From positions 1-64,000 of the forward strand of contig NZ_JADPJH010000002.1 in the NCBI RefSeq assembly GCF_023073315.1: 64,000 nt of DNA, given 5' to 3'. Both the position numbers and the translations under genes were made by a program. The notes under the pieces are model-generated. The model ran no database searches. It was not told the DNA's origin and saw only the letters and a list, made by a program, of their open reading frames with translations. Every line of letters starts with the position of its first letter. The first letter of the stretch is position 1. The DNA is from Bradyrhizobium sp. 1. Its GTDB lineage: Bacteria > Pseudomonadota > Alphaproteobacteria > Rhizobiales > Xanthobacteraceae. This document shows, one piece after another, positions 18,342-27,304 of this stretch.

Positions 18342-18357
18342 CGGGCTGCCTTGCCCG
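18342..18357 (-). promoter_or_regulatory. Hairpin with ANTAR-type hexaloop
   Basis: Minus strand CGGGC-AAGGCA-GCCCG forms a perfect 5-bp stem, and GCGT/ACGC can extend it past a small bulge. The six-base loop has A at position 1 and G at position 4, the rule known for ANTAR-protein RNA targets. A second loop obeying the rule was not found nearer the terminator, so this is a partial match to the two-hairpin consensus. Confidence 0.5.
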
Positions 18358-18497
18358 ACGCTTGCGTGTTACGGTCGTTGAGATCGAATGCGATGTCAAG
18401 CGCGTTGTTGCAGCGGAAATTGCCGCAATTCATATCGGCCTGTAGCAAATATGTGCAGGGCACGCGGCGTGCTCAGTTTCGCAAGCGCCGCGGTCAC

Positions 18498-19544
18498 TCA
18501 GTTTGCGATCACGTCCTCGGCCGCCGGATCTTGCGCGCGATCCGGCATCGGTCCGTCACCCGCCAATGCACGAATCCAGCGGCGATACTCGACGCCGAGA
18601 AGATCGCTTCTCAGGTGGATCTCGTCCTTGGGATGAAGCGGTAGAGTCTTCGGGCGTTGCGACTCGACGATCACGCGGTCCTGCTCGTACACCTTGTCCA
18701 TGCGCGCCACGATCTGCTCGACGGCGATGTCCAGGCCGAAATTGACGGCGGCGGTCAGATGCAGCACGCAGTATTCGAGATCGACCGGCGTGACGGCCAT
18801 GAACGTGCAGAAGCGCTCAACCTCCCCGGTCTTCTTGTTGAAATAGGCCGTCGTGGGGCGGAAGCAGTAGTAATGATAACGCGCGGTAATGGGAATGCCG
18901 CGATGATCGCCGTGAGGCTGAAACAAGGTGATCTCGCTGGTACGCAAGCCCTCATCCGTCAACACGACATCGTAATCCACGAGCTCGTCGGGATCATCGG
19001 GGTTGCCATTGAGGTTGGCGTGCACGAACGGAAAATGCGCCGGATCGAGAAAGTTCTCCACGGCACGAAGGGCGTTTGCGTTATAGTGGTACGGTCCCGC
19101 CTGAACCTTGCGATAGGTCGCATCCTCCCAGACAGGAAACGGAGGAACAGCGGAGACTGGATTGCCCATACAGACCCAAACGTATCCATACCGCTCGACT
19201 GCGTGATGGCGGAATGCCGCGGCTCGGCTCGTCGGCCGGGTCGTCGGATGGGCCGGGTAGCGGCGGCACGCACCATCAGTGCCGTATTCCCAGCCGTGGT
19301 AGGGGCAGACGACGCAACCATCCTTCACCCAACCGAGCGACAAGCGCGCGCCGCGATGACGGCAATAATCCTTCCACGCGTGAACCTCGCCGTCATGGCG
19401 CCACAGGATGATATCCTCGCCAAGCAAGCGCGCCGGCACGATGGCGTCCTCCGCGACCTCCTCGCTCCGGCGGACCACGTGCCATTCGTTGACGATGGCG
19501 CGATAATCGGCTCTCTCGGTATCCCAGGTTGACGCGATCACCAT
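18498..19544 (-). CDS. Rieske non-haem iron oxygenase, alpha subunit
   Basis: A 348-residue ring-hydroxylating-type oxygenase. The Rieske [2Fe-2S] ligands are Cys61 and His63 (YCRHRGARL) and Cys80 and His83 (CPYHGW). The mononuclear iron site is D167-x2-H170-x4-H175 in ENFLDPAHFPFVH; the third ligand should be an Asp nearer the C-terminus. The size and the Rieske-plus-catalytic layout resemble single-component-type oxygenases such as vanillate demethylase alpha subunits. No reductase or ferredoxin gene is adjacent, so electrons must come from elsewhere. It is the last gene of the aminotransferase-to-oxygenase series and may hydroxylate or demethylate a released product. Confidence 0.87.
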   Translation of the reverse strand: MVIASTWDTERADYRAIVNEWHVVRRSEEVAEDAIVPARLLGEDIILWRHDGEVHAWKDYCRHRGARLSLGWVKDGCVVCPYHGWEYGTDGACRRYPAHPTTRPTSRAAAFRHHAVERYGYVWVCMGNPVSAVPPFPVWEDATYRKVQAGPYHYNANALRAVENFLDPAHFPFVHANLNGNPDDPDELVDYDVVLTDEGLRTSEITLFQPHGDHRGIPITARYHYYCFRPTTAYFNKKTGEVERFCTFMAVTPVDLEYCVLHLTAAVNFGLDIAVEQIVARMDKVYEQDRVIVESQRPKTLPLHPKDEIHLRSDLLGVEYRRWIRALAGDGPMPDRAQDPAAEDVIAN

Positions 19545-19686
19545 GACCTCACCTCACTCGCCACTGGAGTGACCCAGTACAACCTTTGGATGCTTAAACG
19601 TCAATCGGATTGTCCGGATTGCACGACTTCACGTGAGATTTGGAGGATACGAAGTCCGGCGTCGGCACGATGGCCGGACATTCAGC

Positions 19687-21990
19687 CTACGCCGGCTGCA
19701 GAACGAGCCTATCGCTCGTCTTCGCGATGACGCTCCAGTCATACAGCATCGGGACCATTTCGGCGGCGGCCCATGCAGCGTGCTGATCGGCATAATGCGG
19801 GCTCGCGGGGTGTCCCGAAGCGCCGTGAAACACGACCCAAGCGCAATTGTCCCAGTTGCCGACGTCGAAGACGTAGCGTGCGACCGCGCCATAGGCCGCA
19901 GTCAGACCGGACGACGCCCAATAGCATCCATTCGCCATGACGGTGTCGTTGTCGCCACCGACCGGAAGCCCCGGCGGTTCGAGCTGCGCGACCGCCTGCG
20001 GGAAGGACGCCGACAGCGGATGCGCCATGCGGACATGATGCAGTTCCGACCATGCCTTACCGTCGTCGATCTCCGCTGCGCGCGCGAGCGCCGTTGCCAG
20101 CGCGCGATCCCAATCCCAGCCACCGAGAAACGCGGTATCGTCATTGCGCAGCAATGACGGCAGCGCCCACCAGATCTGATTGAGCGGCACCACGCCCGGG
20201 GCAACCTGGCTGACTGGATCGCGCGTCACCGCGCTCAAGCCGGATCGTTCGAGAACTATGCGCGCCAGCTCGCGGCGCGTCCGCGCATAGGCCGCGGCTG
20301 CCTTTGAATCCGCCGCCATACGCGTGTCCCATCCAGTGATGAGATCGCGCAGCGCGGCGGTCGGCCCCTCGATCGCCGGGAGGCGGCTGAGGCGGGCGAT
20401 GAATTCGCGCGCCGTGAAGCTGTGCGTATCGGCATGAATGCTGCTCATGTCGTCGACGGACGCGGCCGAAAGCTCGGCGAGCCGCTCGGCGATGCGCTTT
20501 GCGCGGTACGGCGGATGACAATCGGTGCAGAGGTAGTCCGGGCGATCGTCGGCGGCGACGCGATTGTTCGCGGTGACCAGGATGCCATCAGGCGGATCGA
20601 AGGCGCGCGGCATGTCTTCCCAGGGAATGGCACCCTGCCATTCATAGTCTCCCGTCCAGCCGGGCACCGGCAGCCAGCCATTCAGGCGGGGGCGGCGCGG
20701 CACGACGGCGCGCACGAGATTTCCAATCTTCCCCGCGGTATCAGCCGCAACCAGATTATGATCGATCAGGCCCCAGCCCCGCGTGGCATCATAGAGCGTA
20801 TCGACGTTGGTGGCACGCAGCATCGGCAGCAGGCAATCGAACGACAGATCGAGCTCTGCGAACTGCACCGACCGCAACGTCAATGCCGCTCCCTTGCGCG
20901 GATCCCCGGCGATCACGGGCCCGTGGTGGGTGGCGACGACCTCGATGTCGACGTCGGGACCACCGCGCACCGCGATGCGTTCATGACGGATATTCACCTC
21001 GCGCCATTCGTCCCGGAACAGGTAACGAGAGGCGTCGCCGAGTTTGAATTTCTCGACATAGACGTCGTGGATATCGACAAAGGCATGGGTCACGCAGAAC
21101 GCGACATGGCCGTTGTGGGCAAAGTGCGGGAAGGCAGGCACGCCGGGCACGGAAAGACCGATGGCATCGAAGCCGTCGCAGGCCAGATGGAATTGCGAGT
21201 ACAGGCTCGGCATCTCGAAGGCACGGTGCGGGTCGCCGGCCAGCAAAGGCCGGCCGGAGGCCGTCCGCGACGGCCCAACTGCCCAATTGTTGCTGCCGCC
21301 ATCAGTCGCCTCCGGCCCGGCGAGCGCCGCCAGCGCTTCGACAGCCGGCGCCAGATCTTCCAGCGCGGCGATCCATCGTTTGCCTTCCGCGCCTGCCGGC
21401 GTTGCCAGCAAATCCTGGCCGCCGTCATCGTAACGCAGCTTGGCGACGTGGTGCGGCCCGATGGCACGCAGTGCCGCCGCACGCCACAGCTTGAACCAGA
21501 CCGAACCCATCAGATAACCGCGCTGCCGCATCACGAGGATGCAGTGCCATGGCTCCCATCGTTCGACTTCGCCGCCGACCAGGCCGTATTCGAACGGCAG
21601 CGGCGCGCCCTGCGCCAGGAATGCATTCACACCGCTGGCATAGGCCTCGAGCATCGCACGCGCTTCGCCGGACAAACCGGCGTAATCGCGTTGCGACGCG
21701 CCCGCGACATCGAGCCGGCGCGCCAATGTATCGGCTGCGATGCCCGCGCGGCCCTCCCATTCCGCCCAGCGACCGAGCATGCGTCGGCGCGCAGCATCCA
21801 TCTGCCAGAGCCGGTCCTGGGCGTGGACATAGCCCTGTGCGAAGAAAGCATCCGTCGTTCCGCGCGCACGGACATGTGGAATGCCCCAGGCATCCCTGTG
21901 GACGTCGACGCCAGCATTGAGGCCGCGCAGCGTGACGACACCGCTGGTTTGAGGCAGGCGTGATTGATGATCTTCGGCAGCGTTTGGCAC
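19687..21990 (-). CDS. Penicillin acylase family N-terminal-nucleophile hydrolase
   Basis: A 767-residue single-chain precursor. Family landmarks are DAWGIPHVRA, AQGYVHAQDRLWQMD and GGSNNWAVGPSRTASG, in which Ser233 should become the new N-terminal nucleophile after self-cleavage, followed by AGDPHR. GTG at 21990 has a GGAGAAAG box. Relatives cleave penicillins, cephalosporins or acyl-homoserine lactones. No signal peptide is visible, unlike exported family members, so it probably acts in the cytoplasm on an imported N-acyl compound. Between the amidase and Rieske genes it suggests stepwise breakdown of an amide-containing natural product; quorum-signal degradation is an alternative. Confidence 0.87.
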   Translation of the reverse strand: MPNAAEDHQSRLPQTSGVVTLRGLNAGVDVHRDAWGIPHVRARGTTDAFFAQGYVHAQDRLWQMDAARRRMLGRWAEWEGRAGIAADTLARRLDVAGASQRDYAGLSGEARAMLEAYASGVNAFLAQGAPLPFEYGLVGGEVERWEPWHCILVMRQRGYLMGSVWFKLWRAAALRAIGPHHVAKLRYDDGGQDLLATPAGAEGKRWIAALEDLAPAVEALAALAGPEATDGGSNNWAVGPSRTASGRPLLAGDPHRAFEMPSLYSQFHLACDGFDAIGLSVPGVPAFPHFAHNGHVAFCVTHAFVDIHDVYVEKFKLGDASRYLFRDEWREVNIRHERIAVRGGPDVDIEVVATHHGPVIAGDPRKGAALTLRSVQFAELDLSFDCLLPMLRATNVDTLYDATRGWGLIDHNLVAADTAGKIGNLVRAVVPRRPRLNGWLPVPGWTGDYEWQGAIPWEDMPRAFDPPDGILVTANNRVAADDRPDYLCTDCHPPYRAKRIAERLAELSAASVDDMSSIHADTHSFTAREFIARLSRLPAIEGPTAALRDLITGWDTRMAADSKAAAAYARTRRELARIVLERSGLSAVTRDPVSQVAPGVVPLNQIWWALPSLLRNDDTAFLGGWDWDRALATALARAAEIDDGKAWSELHHVRMAHPLSASFPQAVAQLEPPGLPVGGDNDTVMANGCYWASSGLTAAYGAVARYVFDVGNWDNCAWVVFHGASGHPASPHYADQHAAWAAAEMVPMLYDWSVIAKTSDRLVLQPA

Positions 21991-22042
21991 GCTCTTTCTC
22001 CATTCTCAGGTTGGTACGCGAGACTTCGTCATCCGATCTGTT

Positions 22043-23440
22043 TCAGAGCGACGGCCGGCGATCCGCCCAGGGCTGACTCCGTTCCAGGATGGCGCCGAGC
22101 CGCAAGACATCGCTGTCCTTCCACCAGCGGCCGACGATCTGCAGCCCGGTCGGCAATCCATCTGCGCCGAAGCCGTTGGGTATCGACAGCGCCGGATTGC
22201 CGCTTTGATTGAAGGGGTAGACGAAGGCGTTCCAGCCGCGGTTGAACAGCGCATCGACTGTCTTGCCGGCCTCTGCAGGAATCGCGGTGGTGGGCAAGGT
22301 CGGCGTTACCAGGAAATCATAGGTTTCCAGCAGTTTCTGCACGCCACGATAAAGCCGCGAGCGCGCGACCTGAGCCTTGCGAAAATCGACCAGATTGGCG
22401 CGGCTGCCGGCTGCGATCCATTCCACCAGCACCGGATCCATGCGGTCGCGCCATTTCTCGAGATGGTGGCCGAAATAGACGTTCAGATTGGCGAGATACA
22501 TCACCCGCGCGGCGCCAGCGATCCAGTCCATTTCGGCGCCCGCCTCCTCCACCTCGGCACCAAGCGCAGCAAGCGCCGCAAGCGAGGCCTTGGCATTGGC
22601 CGCGACATCGGCGCCGTAGTCGCTCATGCCAGACAAATATCCGATCCGCACACCGGACAGATCCTCGGAGATCAGGCTCGGCGGCAGCGCTCCGTGACCG
22701 GGTGCACCGAGCGACCACGGATCGAGCGACGATGGACCGGCAAGGCTGCCCATCATCAACGCGGCATCGGCGACGGTGCGCGTCAGCGGACCGGCCGCGG
22801 CATAATTAAAAAACGAGTCCGAAGTCTGCTCGTAGGGCACGGCACCCGTGGTCGGCTTCAGTCCGACCACGCCGCAAGCGGCGGCGGGAATGCGGATTGA
22901 TCCCGCGCCGTCGGTGCCAAGGCCCAGCGGCCCTAGCCCGGCCGCGACTGCGGCGGCGGCGCCACCGCTCGATCCGCCGGCGGTGCGTTCGAGATTCCAG
23001 GGATTGCGCGTGACACCGAAACTCGGGCTATCGGTGTGGCCCTTGTGGCCGAATTCGGGCGTCGTGGATTTGCCGACCATGATCGCGCCAGCGTGCTTCA
23101 GGCGCGTCACCAGGATGTCGTCCTGCGAGGGAATGTTGTCGGCAAGGATCGCCGATCCATGTGCGGTGCGTACCCCTTTGGTGGAAAAGAGATCCTTGAT
23201 ATTGACCGGGATGCCGTGCAGCGGCCCGAGTTCCTTGCCTGACATGACGGCCTGTTCGGCAACACGCGCCTCCGCCCGCGCGGCATCGGCTGTCACCGTC
23301 GCATAGGCGTTAATCGTCCGCTGCGTCTTCTCGAGCGCAGCCAACACAGCATCCACATACTCGACCGGAGACAAAGCGCGCTTGCGGATCAGGTGCGCGG
23401 CCGCCGCGGCCGGCATGAAGAGAAGATCGCGATCAGTCAT
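22043..23440 (-). CDS. Amidase signature family hydrolase
   Basis: A 465-residue amidase with the Ser-cisSer-Lys triad: Lys82 in VNIKDLFSTKG, Ser157/Ser158 in GGSSGGA and nucleophile Ser181 in GTDGAGSIRIPA. The C-terminal part (VTPTLPTTAIPAEAG) is typical of enzymes related to GatA and indole-acetamide hydrolases. It is probably a stand-alone catabolic amidase: no gatB/gatC partner is present and it lies 34 bases after the dipeptide-type ATPase gene. The substrate is likely the transported amide or a product of the neighbouring acylase. Confidence 0.88.
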   Translation of the reverse strand: MTDRDLLFMPAAAAAHLIRKRALSPVEYVDAVLAALEKTQRTINAYATVTADAARAEARVAEQAVMSGKELGPLHGIPVNIKDLFSTKGVRTAHGSAILADNIPSQDDILVTRLKHAGAIMVGKSTTPEFGHKGHTDSPSFGVTRNPWNLERTAGGSSGGAAAAVAAGLGPLGLGTDGAGSIRIPAAACGVVGLKPTTGAVPYEQTSDSFFNYAAAGPLTRTVADAALMMGSLAGPSSLDPWSLGAPGHGALPPSLISEDLSGVRIGYLSGMSDYGADVAANAKASLAALAALGAEVEEAGAEMDWIAGAARVMYLANLNVYFGHHLEKWRDRMDPVLVEWIAAGSRANLVDFRKAQVARSRLYRGVQKLLETYDFLVTPTLPTTAIPAEAGKTVDALFNRGWNAFVYPFNQSGNPALSIPNGFGADGLPTGLQIVGRWWKDSDVLRLGAILERSQPWADRRPSL

Positions 23441-23474
23441 CCCAGAACTCCATCAATTGAGGCGGCGTCAGCCA

Positions 23475-24434
23475 TCAGGCAGGTGTGTTTTGAAGGTGGC
23501 AGGCGGCGAGATGCCCGGGCGCGATCTCGCGCAGCTTCGGCTTCTCCGCTCGACAGCGTTCGAACGCGAGCGGACAACGGGGATGAAACGTGCAACCAGC
23601 GACGGTGTCGATCTGGCTCGGCAGTTCGCCGGTGATGACCGCGGTATGCGCCCGGTTCGATGTAATTCGGGGGACGGCCGCCAGCAGCGCTTGCGTGTAG
23701 GGATGCCGGGGCGAGGTGTAGAGCTCGCGCTTGGGCGCGATCTCGACGATGCCGCCGGCATACATCACCGCCACGCGCGCCGAAATGCTGCGTACGACCG
23801 CGAGGTCATGGGCGATAAAGAGATAGCTGAGGCCGAGCCGCTCCTGAAGATCGAGCAGCAGATTGACGATTTGCGCCTGCATCGACACGTCGAGCGAAGA
23901 AACCGGTTCGTCGCAGATGACGAAGTCCGGCTTCAACGCCAGGGCGCGCGCGATACCAATGCGCTGGCGCTGGCCACCGGAGAACTCATGGGGAAACCGA
24001 TCACCGCAGGATCGCGGCAGGCCAACCATCTCCAGTAGCTCGCGGACGCGATCGTTGCGGCCGCTGCGCGACCATCCGCCTGCGACATCGAGCGGCTCGG
24101 CGATGGCATCCTGCGCGCGCATGCGGGGATTGAGCGAATTCTGCGGATCCTGAAACACGAATTGCAGGCGCCGGCGCACCGCGCCTGGCGTCACCCTGCC
24201 GCGCGTCGACGAAATCTCCTGCCCGAACAGATTGATCGACCCGCTGGTCGCCGCTTCGAGCCCCACCAGGATCCGTCCTGTTGTGGATTTTCCCGAACCG
24301 GACTCGCCGACGAGGCCGAGCGTTTCGCCCTGCCTGACATCAAAGCTAACGCCATCGACCGCACGCAACAGAGCGCCCCGTGCCGCAAAAGTCTTCACCA
24401 GGTCACGCACGACGACGATGGGGGCCACGCTCAC
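23475..24434 (-). CDS. Dipeptide-type ABC transporter ATPase (DppF/OppF type)
   Basis: A 319-residue ATPase with Walker [11 protein letters not shown]-loop VFQDPQNSLNPRM, signature FSGGQRQRIGIAR, Walker B FVICDEP and the C-terminal oligopeptide-type cysteine region (GCTFHPRCPLAFERC), which in this family can hold an iron-sulphur cluster. GTG at 24434 overlaps the preceding stop by 4 bases and follows GGGAGGGA; the longer reading from TTG 24467 is less likely. It works with the DppD-type ATPase immediately upstream. Confidence 0.91.
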   Translation of the reverse strand: MSVAPIVVVRDLVKTFAARGALLRAVDGVSFDVRQGETLGLVGESGSGKSTTGRILVGLEAATSGSINLFGQEISSTRGRVTPGAVRRRLQFVFQDPQNSLNPRMRAQDAIAEPLDVAGGWSRSGRNDRVRELLEMVGLPRSCGDRFPHEFSGGQRQRIGIARALALKPDFVICDEPVSSLDVSMQAQIVNLLLDLQERLGLSYLFIAHDLAVVRSISARVAVMYAGGIVEIAPKRELYTSPRHPYTQALLAAVPRITSNRAHTAVITGELPSQIDTVAGCTFHPRCPLAFERCRAEKPKLREIAPGHLAACHLQNTPA

Positions 24435-25420
24435 GAGATCCCTCCCGCTGCGATGCGCGGTGGACAACGCGCAAAATGGCCCGCACCGGCGTCGACCAGA
24501 GCCGGCGGCTCCGACAGGCAGGACTTGACGGCCTCACGACAGCGCGGACTGAACCGGCATCCCGCAATCGACATCGACGGATCGGGGATGTTGCCGGGAA
24601 TCGTAGTCAGCCGGTGCACATCTTCATCGAGATTCGGCACCGCCCGGATCAGGCCCTCCGTGTAGGGATGCATCGGCCGTTCGAACAATGCCGGGACGGA
24701 CGCGGTTTCGACGACCCGCCCCGCGTACATGACGACGACGCGCTGGGCGAACTGCGCGACCACGCCGAGATCATGGGTGATCAGAATCACCGACATGCCG
24801 ATCTCGCGCTGGAGCTCGCGCAGCAGTTCGAGGATCTGCGACTGGATGGTCACGTCGAGCGCAGTGGTCGGCTCATCCGCGATCAGAAGCTTGGGGCGGC
24901 ATGCCACCGCGATGGCGATCATGACGCGCTGGCGCATGCCGCCCGAAAGCCGATGCGGGTAGTCGTCGATGCGGCGCGACGCGTCGGAAATCCGCACCAT
25001 CTCCAGGAGCTCGATGGCCTTTCGCCGGGCGGCCTGGACGGAAAGCCCCTGATGCTGGCGCAACGGCTCCATAATCTGGTCGGCGATGGTCAGGACCGGA
25101 TTGAGCGACGACATCGGATCCTGGAAGATCATCGCGATCTCGCCGCCGCGAACCTGGCGAAGCCGGCGCTGTGGCAGCGTCAGCAGGTCGCGATCGCCAT
25201 AGCGGATCGCGCCCGATGCATAACGCGTGTTGGACTGGTTGTGCAGCTTGAGGATCGAGAGTGCGCTGACGCTCTTGCCACTGCCGGATTCCCCGACGAT
25301 GCCGAGACACTCGCCGGCGCCGACCGCAAAGTCCACGCCTTCGACCGCCTTCACCCAGCCTGCATCGCCGCGGAACTGGACCGTGAGATTTTCGACGCTG
25401 AGAAGGGGTTTCTCCGCCAT
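24431..25420 (-). CDS. Dipeptide-type ABC transporter ATPase (DppD/OppD type)
   Basis: A 329-residue ATPase with Walker [10 protein letters not shown]-loop [12 protein letters not shown], signature [14 protein letters not shown], Walker B LLIADEP and the C-terminal GCRFSPRC cysteine motif. Its start codon follows the stop of the DppC-type gene with no gap. The pair DppD/DppF powers the permeases at 25421-27248. Confidence 0.91.
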   Translation of the reverse strand: MAEKPLLSVENLTVQFRGDAGWVKAVEGVDFAVGAGECLGIVGESGSGKSVSALSILKLHNQSNTRYASGAIRYGDRDLLTLPQRRLRQVRGGEIAMIFQDPMSSLNPVLTIADQIMEPLRQHQGLSVQAARRKAIELLEMVRISDASRRIDDYPHRLSGGMRQRVMIAIAVACRPKLLIADEPTTALDVTIQSQILELLRELQREIGMSVILITHDLGVVAQFAQRVVVMYAGRVVETASVPALFERPMHPYTEGLIRAVPNLDEDVHRLTTIPGNIPDPSMSIAGCRFSPRCREAVKSCLSEPPALVDAGAGHFARCPPRIAAGGIS

Positions 25421-26308
25421 TCAGGTCTCGATCTTCAGTCGCGGATCGAGCACATCGCGCAAACCGTCACCCAGGAGGTTCATGCCAAGCGCGGCAAGAC
25501 TGACCGCGAGGCCGGGAAACAGCATCACCCACCACGCCTCGACCGAATAGTCGCGCCCTTCCGCGATGATGTTGCCCCAGCTTGGGGTCGGCGGCGGCGG
25601 TCCGATGCCGAGAAAGCTGAGCGCCGCTTCGGCAAGAATGGCGTAGGCGAAGATGAAGGTCAGCTGGACGATCAGCGGCCCGAGGCAATTGGGCAGCACG
25701 TGCTTGACGATAATGTGCAGGTCACCGGCGCCGCTCACCCGCGCGGCCTGCAAATATTCCATCTCGCGAATGACCAGAACGGAAGCGCGCACGATGCGCG
25801 CCGTGCGCGGCACATAGGCAACCGACAGCGCCACCACGATGCTGCTGGCCTGCGCGCCGAGCGCGGCGCCGATACCGATGGCGAGCAGGATCGCCGGGAA
25901 CGCCATCAGCGCGTCCATCAACCGCATGACGTAGGGATCGATCGCACGGAAATACCCGGCCGTTACCCCGATCAGCGCGCCGAAGACGCCCGAAATCAGC
26001 GCCACCGAAAGCCCGAGCGACAGCGACAGCCGACCGCCATGGAGCACGCGCGTGAGGATGTCCCGCCCGTACTGGTCCGAGCCGAACGGGAAACGCACGG
26101 ACGGCGGCTTGAAGCGCGAGCGGATGCTCATCGCCGTGGGATCGATGCCGGTCAGCATCGGTCCGATGATCGCGCACAGCACGAGGATGGTCACGAGCAC
26201 CAGCCCGATCTTGAACGAGCGATGCGCGGCAAGCTTGCGCAGAACGCGAAATCGCCGGCGCTTGGCCAGCATCTGGGGCGGCGTTACGGCGAGCATGACA
26301 TCAGTCAT
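25421..26308 (-). CDS. Dipeptide-type ABC permease (DppC type)
   Basis: A 295-residue permease with the DppC landmarks: [19 protein letters not shown] after the first membrane helix, the EAA loop [20 protein letters not shown], and [18 protein letters not shown] near the C-terminus. ATG at 26308 overlaps the DppB stop by 8 bases, so the longer frame from 26353 is rejected. It forms the channel with the DppB-type protein. Confidence 0.9.
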   Translation of the reverse strand: MTDVMLAVTPPQMLAKRRRFRVLRKLAAHRSFKIGLVLVTILVLCAIIGPMLTGIDPTAMSIRSRFKPPSVRFPFGSDQYGRDILTRVLHGGRLSLSLGLSVALISGVFGALIGVTAGYFRAIDPYVMRLMDALMAFPAILLAIGIGAALGAQASSIVVALSVAYVPRTARIVRASVLVIREMEYLQAARVSGAGDLHIIVKHVLPNCLGPLIVQLTFIFAYAILAEAALSFLGIGPPPPTPSWGNIIAEGRDYSVEAWWVMLFPGLAVSLAALGMNLLGDGLRDVLDPRLKIET

Positions 26309-27248
26309 AGCGCACCCGCGGGTCAACCAGGGTGTAGATGATATCGACGGCAACGTTGATCAGCACGAAAGCGAAGCCGAACAGCAGCATGGTGCCCTGG
26401 ATCAGCGGGTAGTCGCGCGCCATGATCCCCTGCACCACCAGCCGGCCGATGCCCGGCAAGGCAAACACCTGCTCGACCACGACCGAGCCGCCGATCAACA
26501 GGCTCAGGATGATGCCGCTGACGGTCACGACCGCGACCAGCGCGTTGCGGAAGCCGTGCTTACCGACCGTCCGCCACTCGCTGACACCCTTGGCGCGCGC
26601 GGTACGAATGAAATCCTGATCGAGCACGTCGAGCATTGCCGAGCGCGTCATCCGCGCCAGAAAGCCGATCTGGAACAGGCTGAGCACCATGGCCGGTTGG
26701 ATCAGCGAGGCGAACCAGGGGCCGGGACCCGCCGTCAGCAACGGCGCATAGCCGGACGACGGCACCCAGCCGAGCGTCACGCTGAACAGGATGACCGACA
26801 GGATTGCGATCCAGAAGCTCGGGACTGACACCCCGATCAAGGCGATCATCATCACACCGGCGTCGATCCAGCTGCTACGGAAATAAGCGGCGAGGATGCC
26901 GAGGGTGATACCGATCGGCAGCGTGATGGTGAGCGACAGCGCAGCCAGCGACAGCGTCACCGGCAGGCGCTCGGCGACTGCCGACAGCACGGTCTGGTTC
27001 AGCACCAGCGAACTCCCGAACTTGCCTTGGGCAAGACCGAGAAACCAGGACAGCAATTGCTCCCATATCGGCTGGTCAAGGCCGAGCTCGCGGCGGATCC
27101 GTTCCACCGCCGCAGGGGTGGCGTCCGCACCCGCGATCACCACCGCCGGATCTCCCGGCAACAGATGCATCAGGATGAAAGACAGCACCGCGACCAGCAG
27201 CAGGACCGGTATGGATTGCATGAGACGGACGATGATCGCGCGAAACAT
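26301..27248 (-). CDS. Dipeptide-type ABC permease (DppB type)
   Basis: A 315-residue permease beginning with a DppB-style N-terminal helix ([20 protein letters not shown]) followed by LPGDPA. The EAA loop is [20 protein letters not shown] and the C-terminal part has [18 protein letters not shown]. It starts 56 bases after the binding-protein gene. Relatives carry peptides, nickel, glutathione or opines, so the ligand is open. Confidence 0.9.
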   Translation of the reverse strand: MFRAIIVRLMQSIPVLLLVAVLSFILMHLLPGDPAVVIAGADATPAAVERIRRELGLDQPIWEQLLSWFLGLAQGKFGSSLVLNQTVLSAVAERLPVTLSLAALSLTITLPIGITLGILAAYFRSSWIDAGVMMIALIGVSVPSFWIAILSVILFSVTLGWVPSSGYAPLLTAGPGPWFASLIQPAMVLSLFQIGFLARMTRSAMLDVLDQDFIRTARAKGVSEWRTVGKHGFRNALVAVVTVSGIILSLLIGGSVVVEQVFALPGIGRLVVQGIMARDYPLIQGTMLLFGFAFVLINVAVDIIYTLVDPRVRYD

Positions 27249-27304
27249 GGGATACCCGATATGACGCTTTCAGTCCCTGCCCTGCCGCTGGCTTGCCAAC
27301 GACG

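Larger units (their letters stand above)
18227..18497 (-). promoter_or_regulatory. Leader of the ami operon, candidate antitermination control region
   Basis: The minus strand here holds, in transcription order: TTGACA (plus coordinates 18394-18399), a possible -35 box with no good -10 box at normal spacing; a hairpin with loop AAGGCA (18342-18357); a weak CACGC/GCGTG hairpin; a hairpin GGCG-AAAG-CGCC (18273-18284); and a terminator whose 5' arm overlaps that hairpin (18249-18277). Mutually exclusive hairpins before amiC are what AmiR antitermination requires. The promoter position is tentative. Confidence 0.6.

Noticed and set aside
18394..18399. TTGACA as a firm ami promoter
   Set aside because: No acceptable -10 box at 16 to 18 bases; mentioned only as a possibility inside the leader entry.
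24380..26341. 653-residue plus-strand frame across the dipeptide-type ATPase and permease genes
   Set aside because: Antisense shadow of clearly recognisable DppD and DppC genes; composition rich in R, H and D with no motif.
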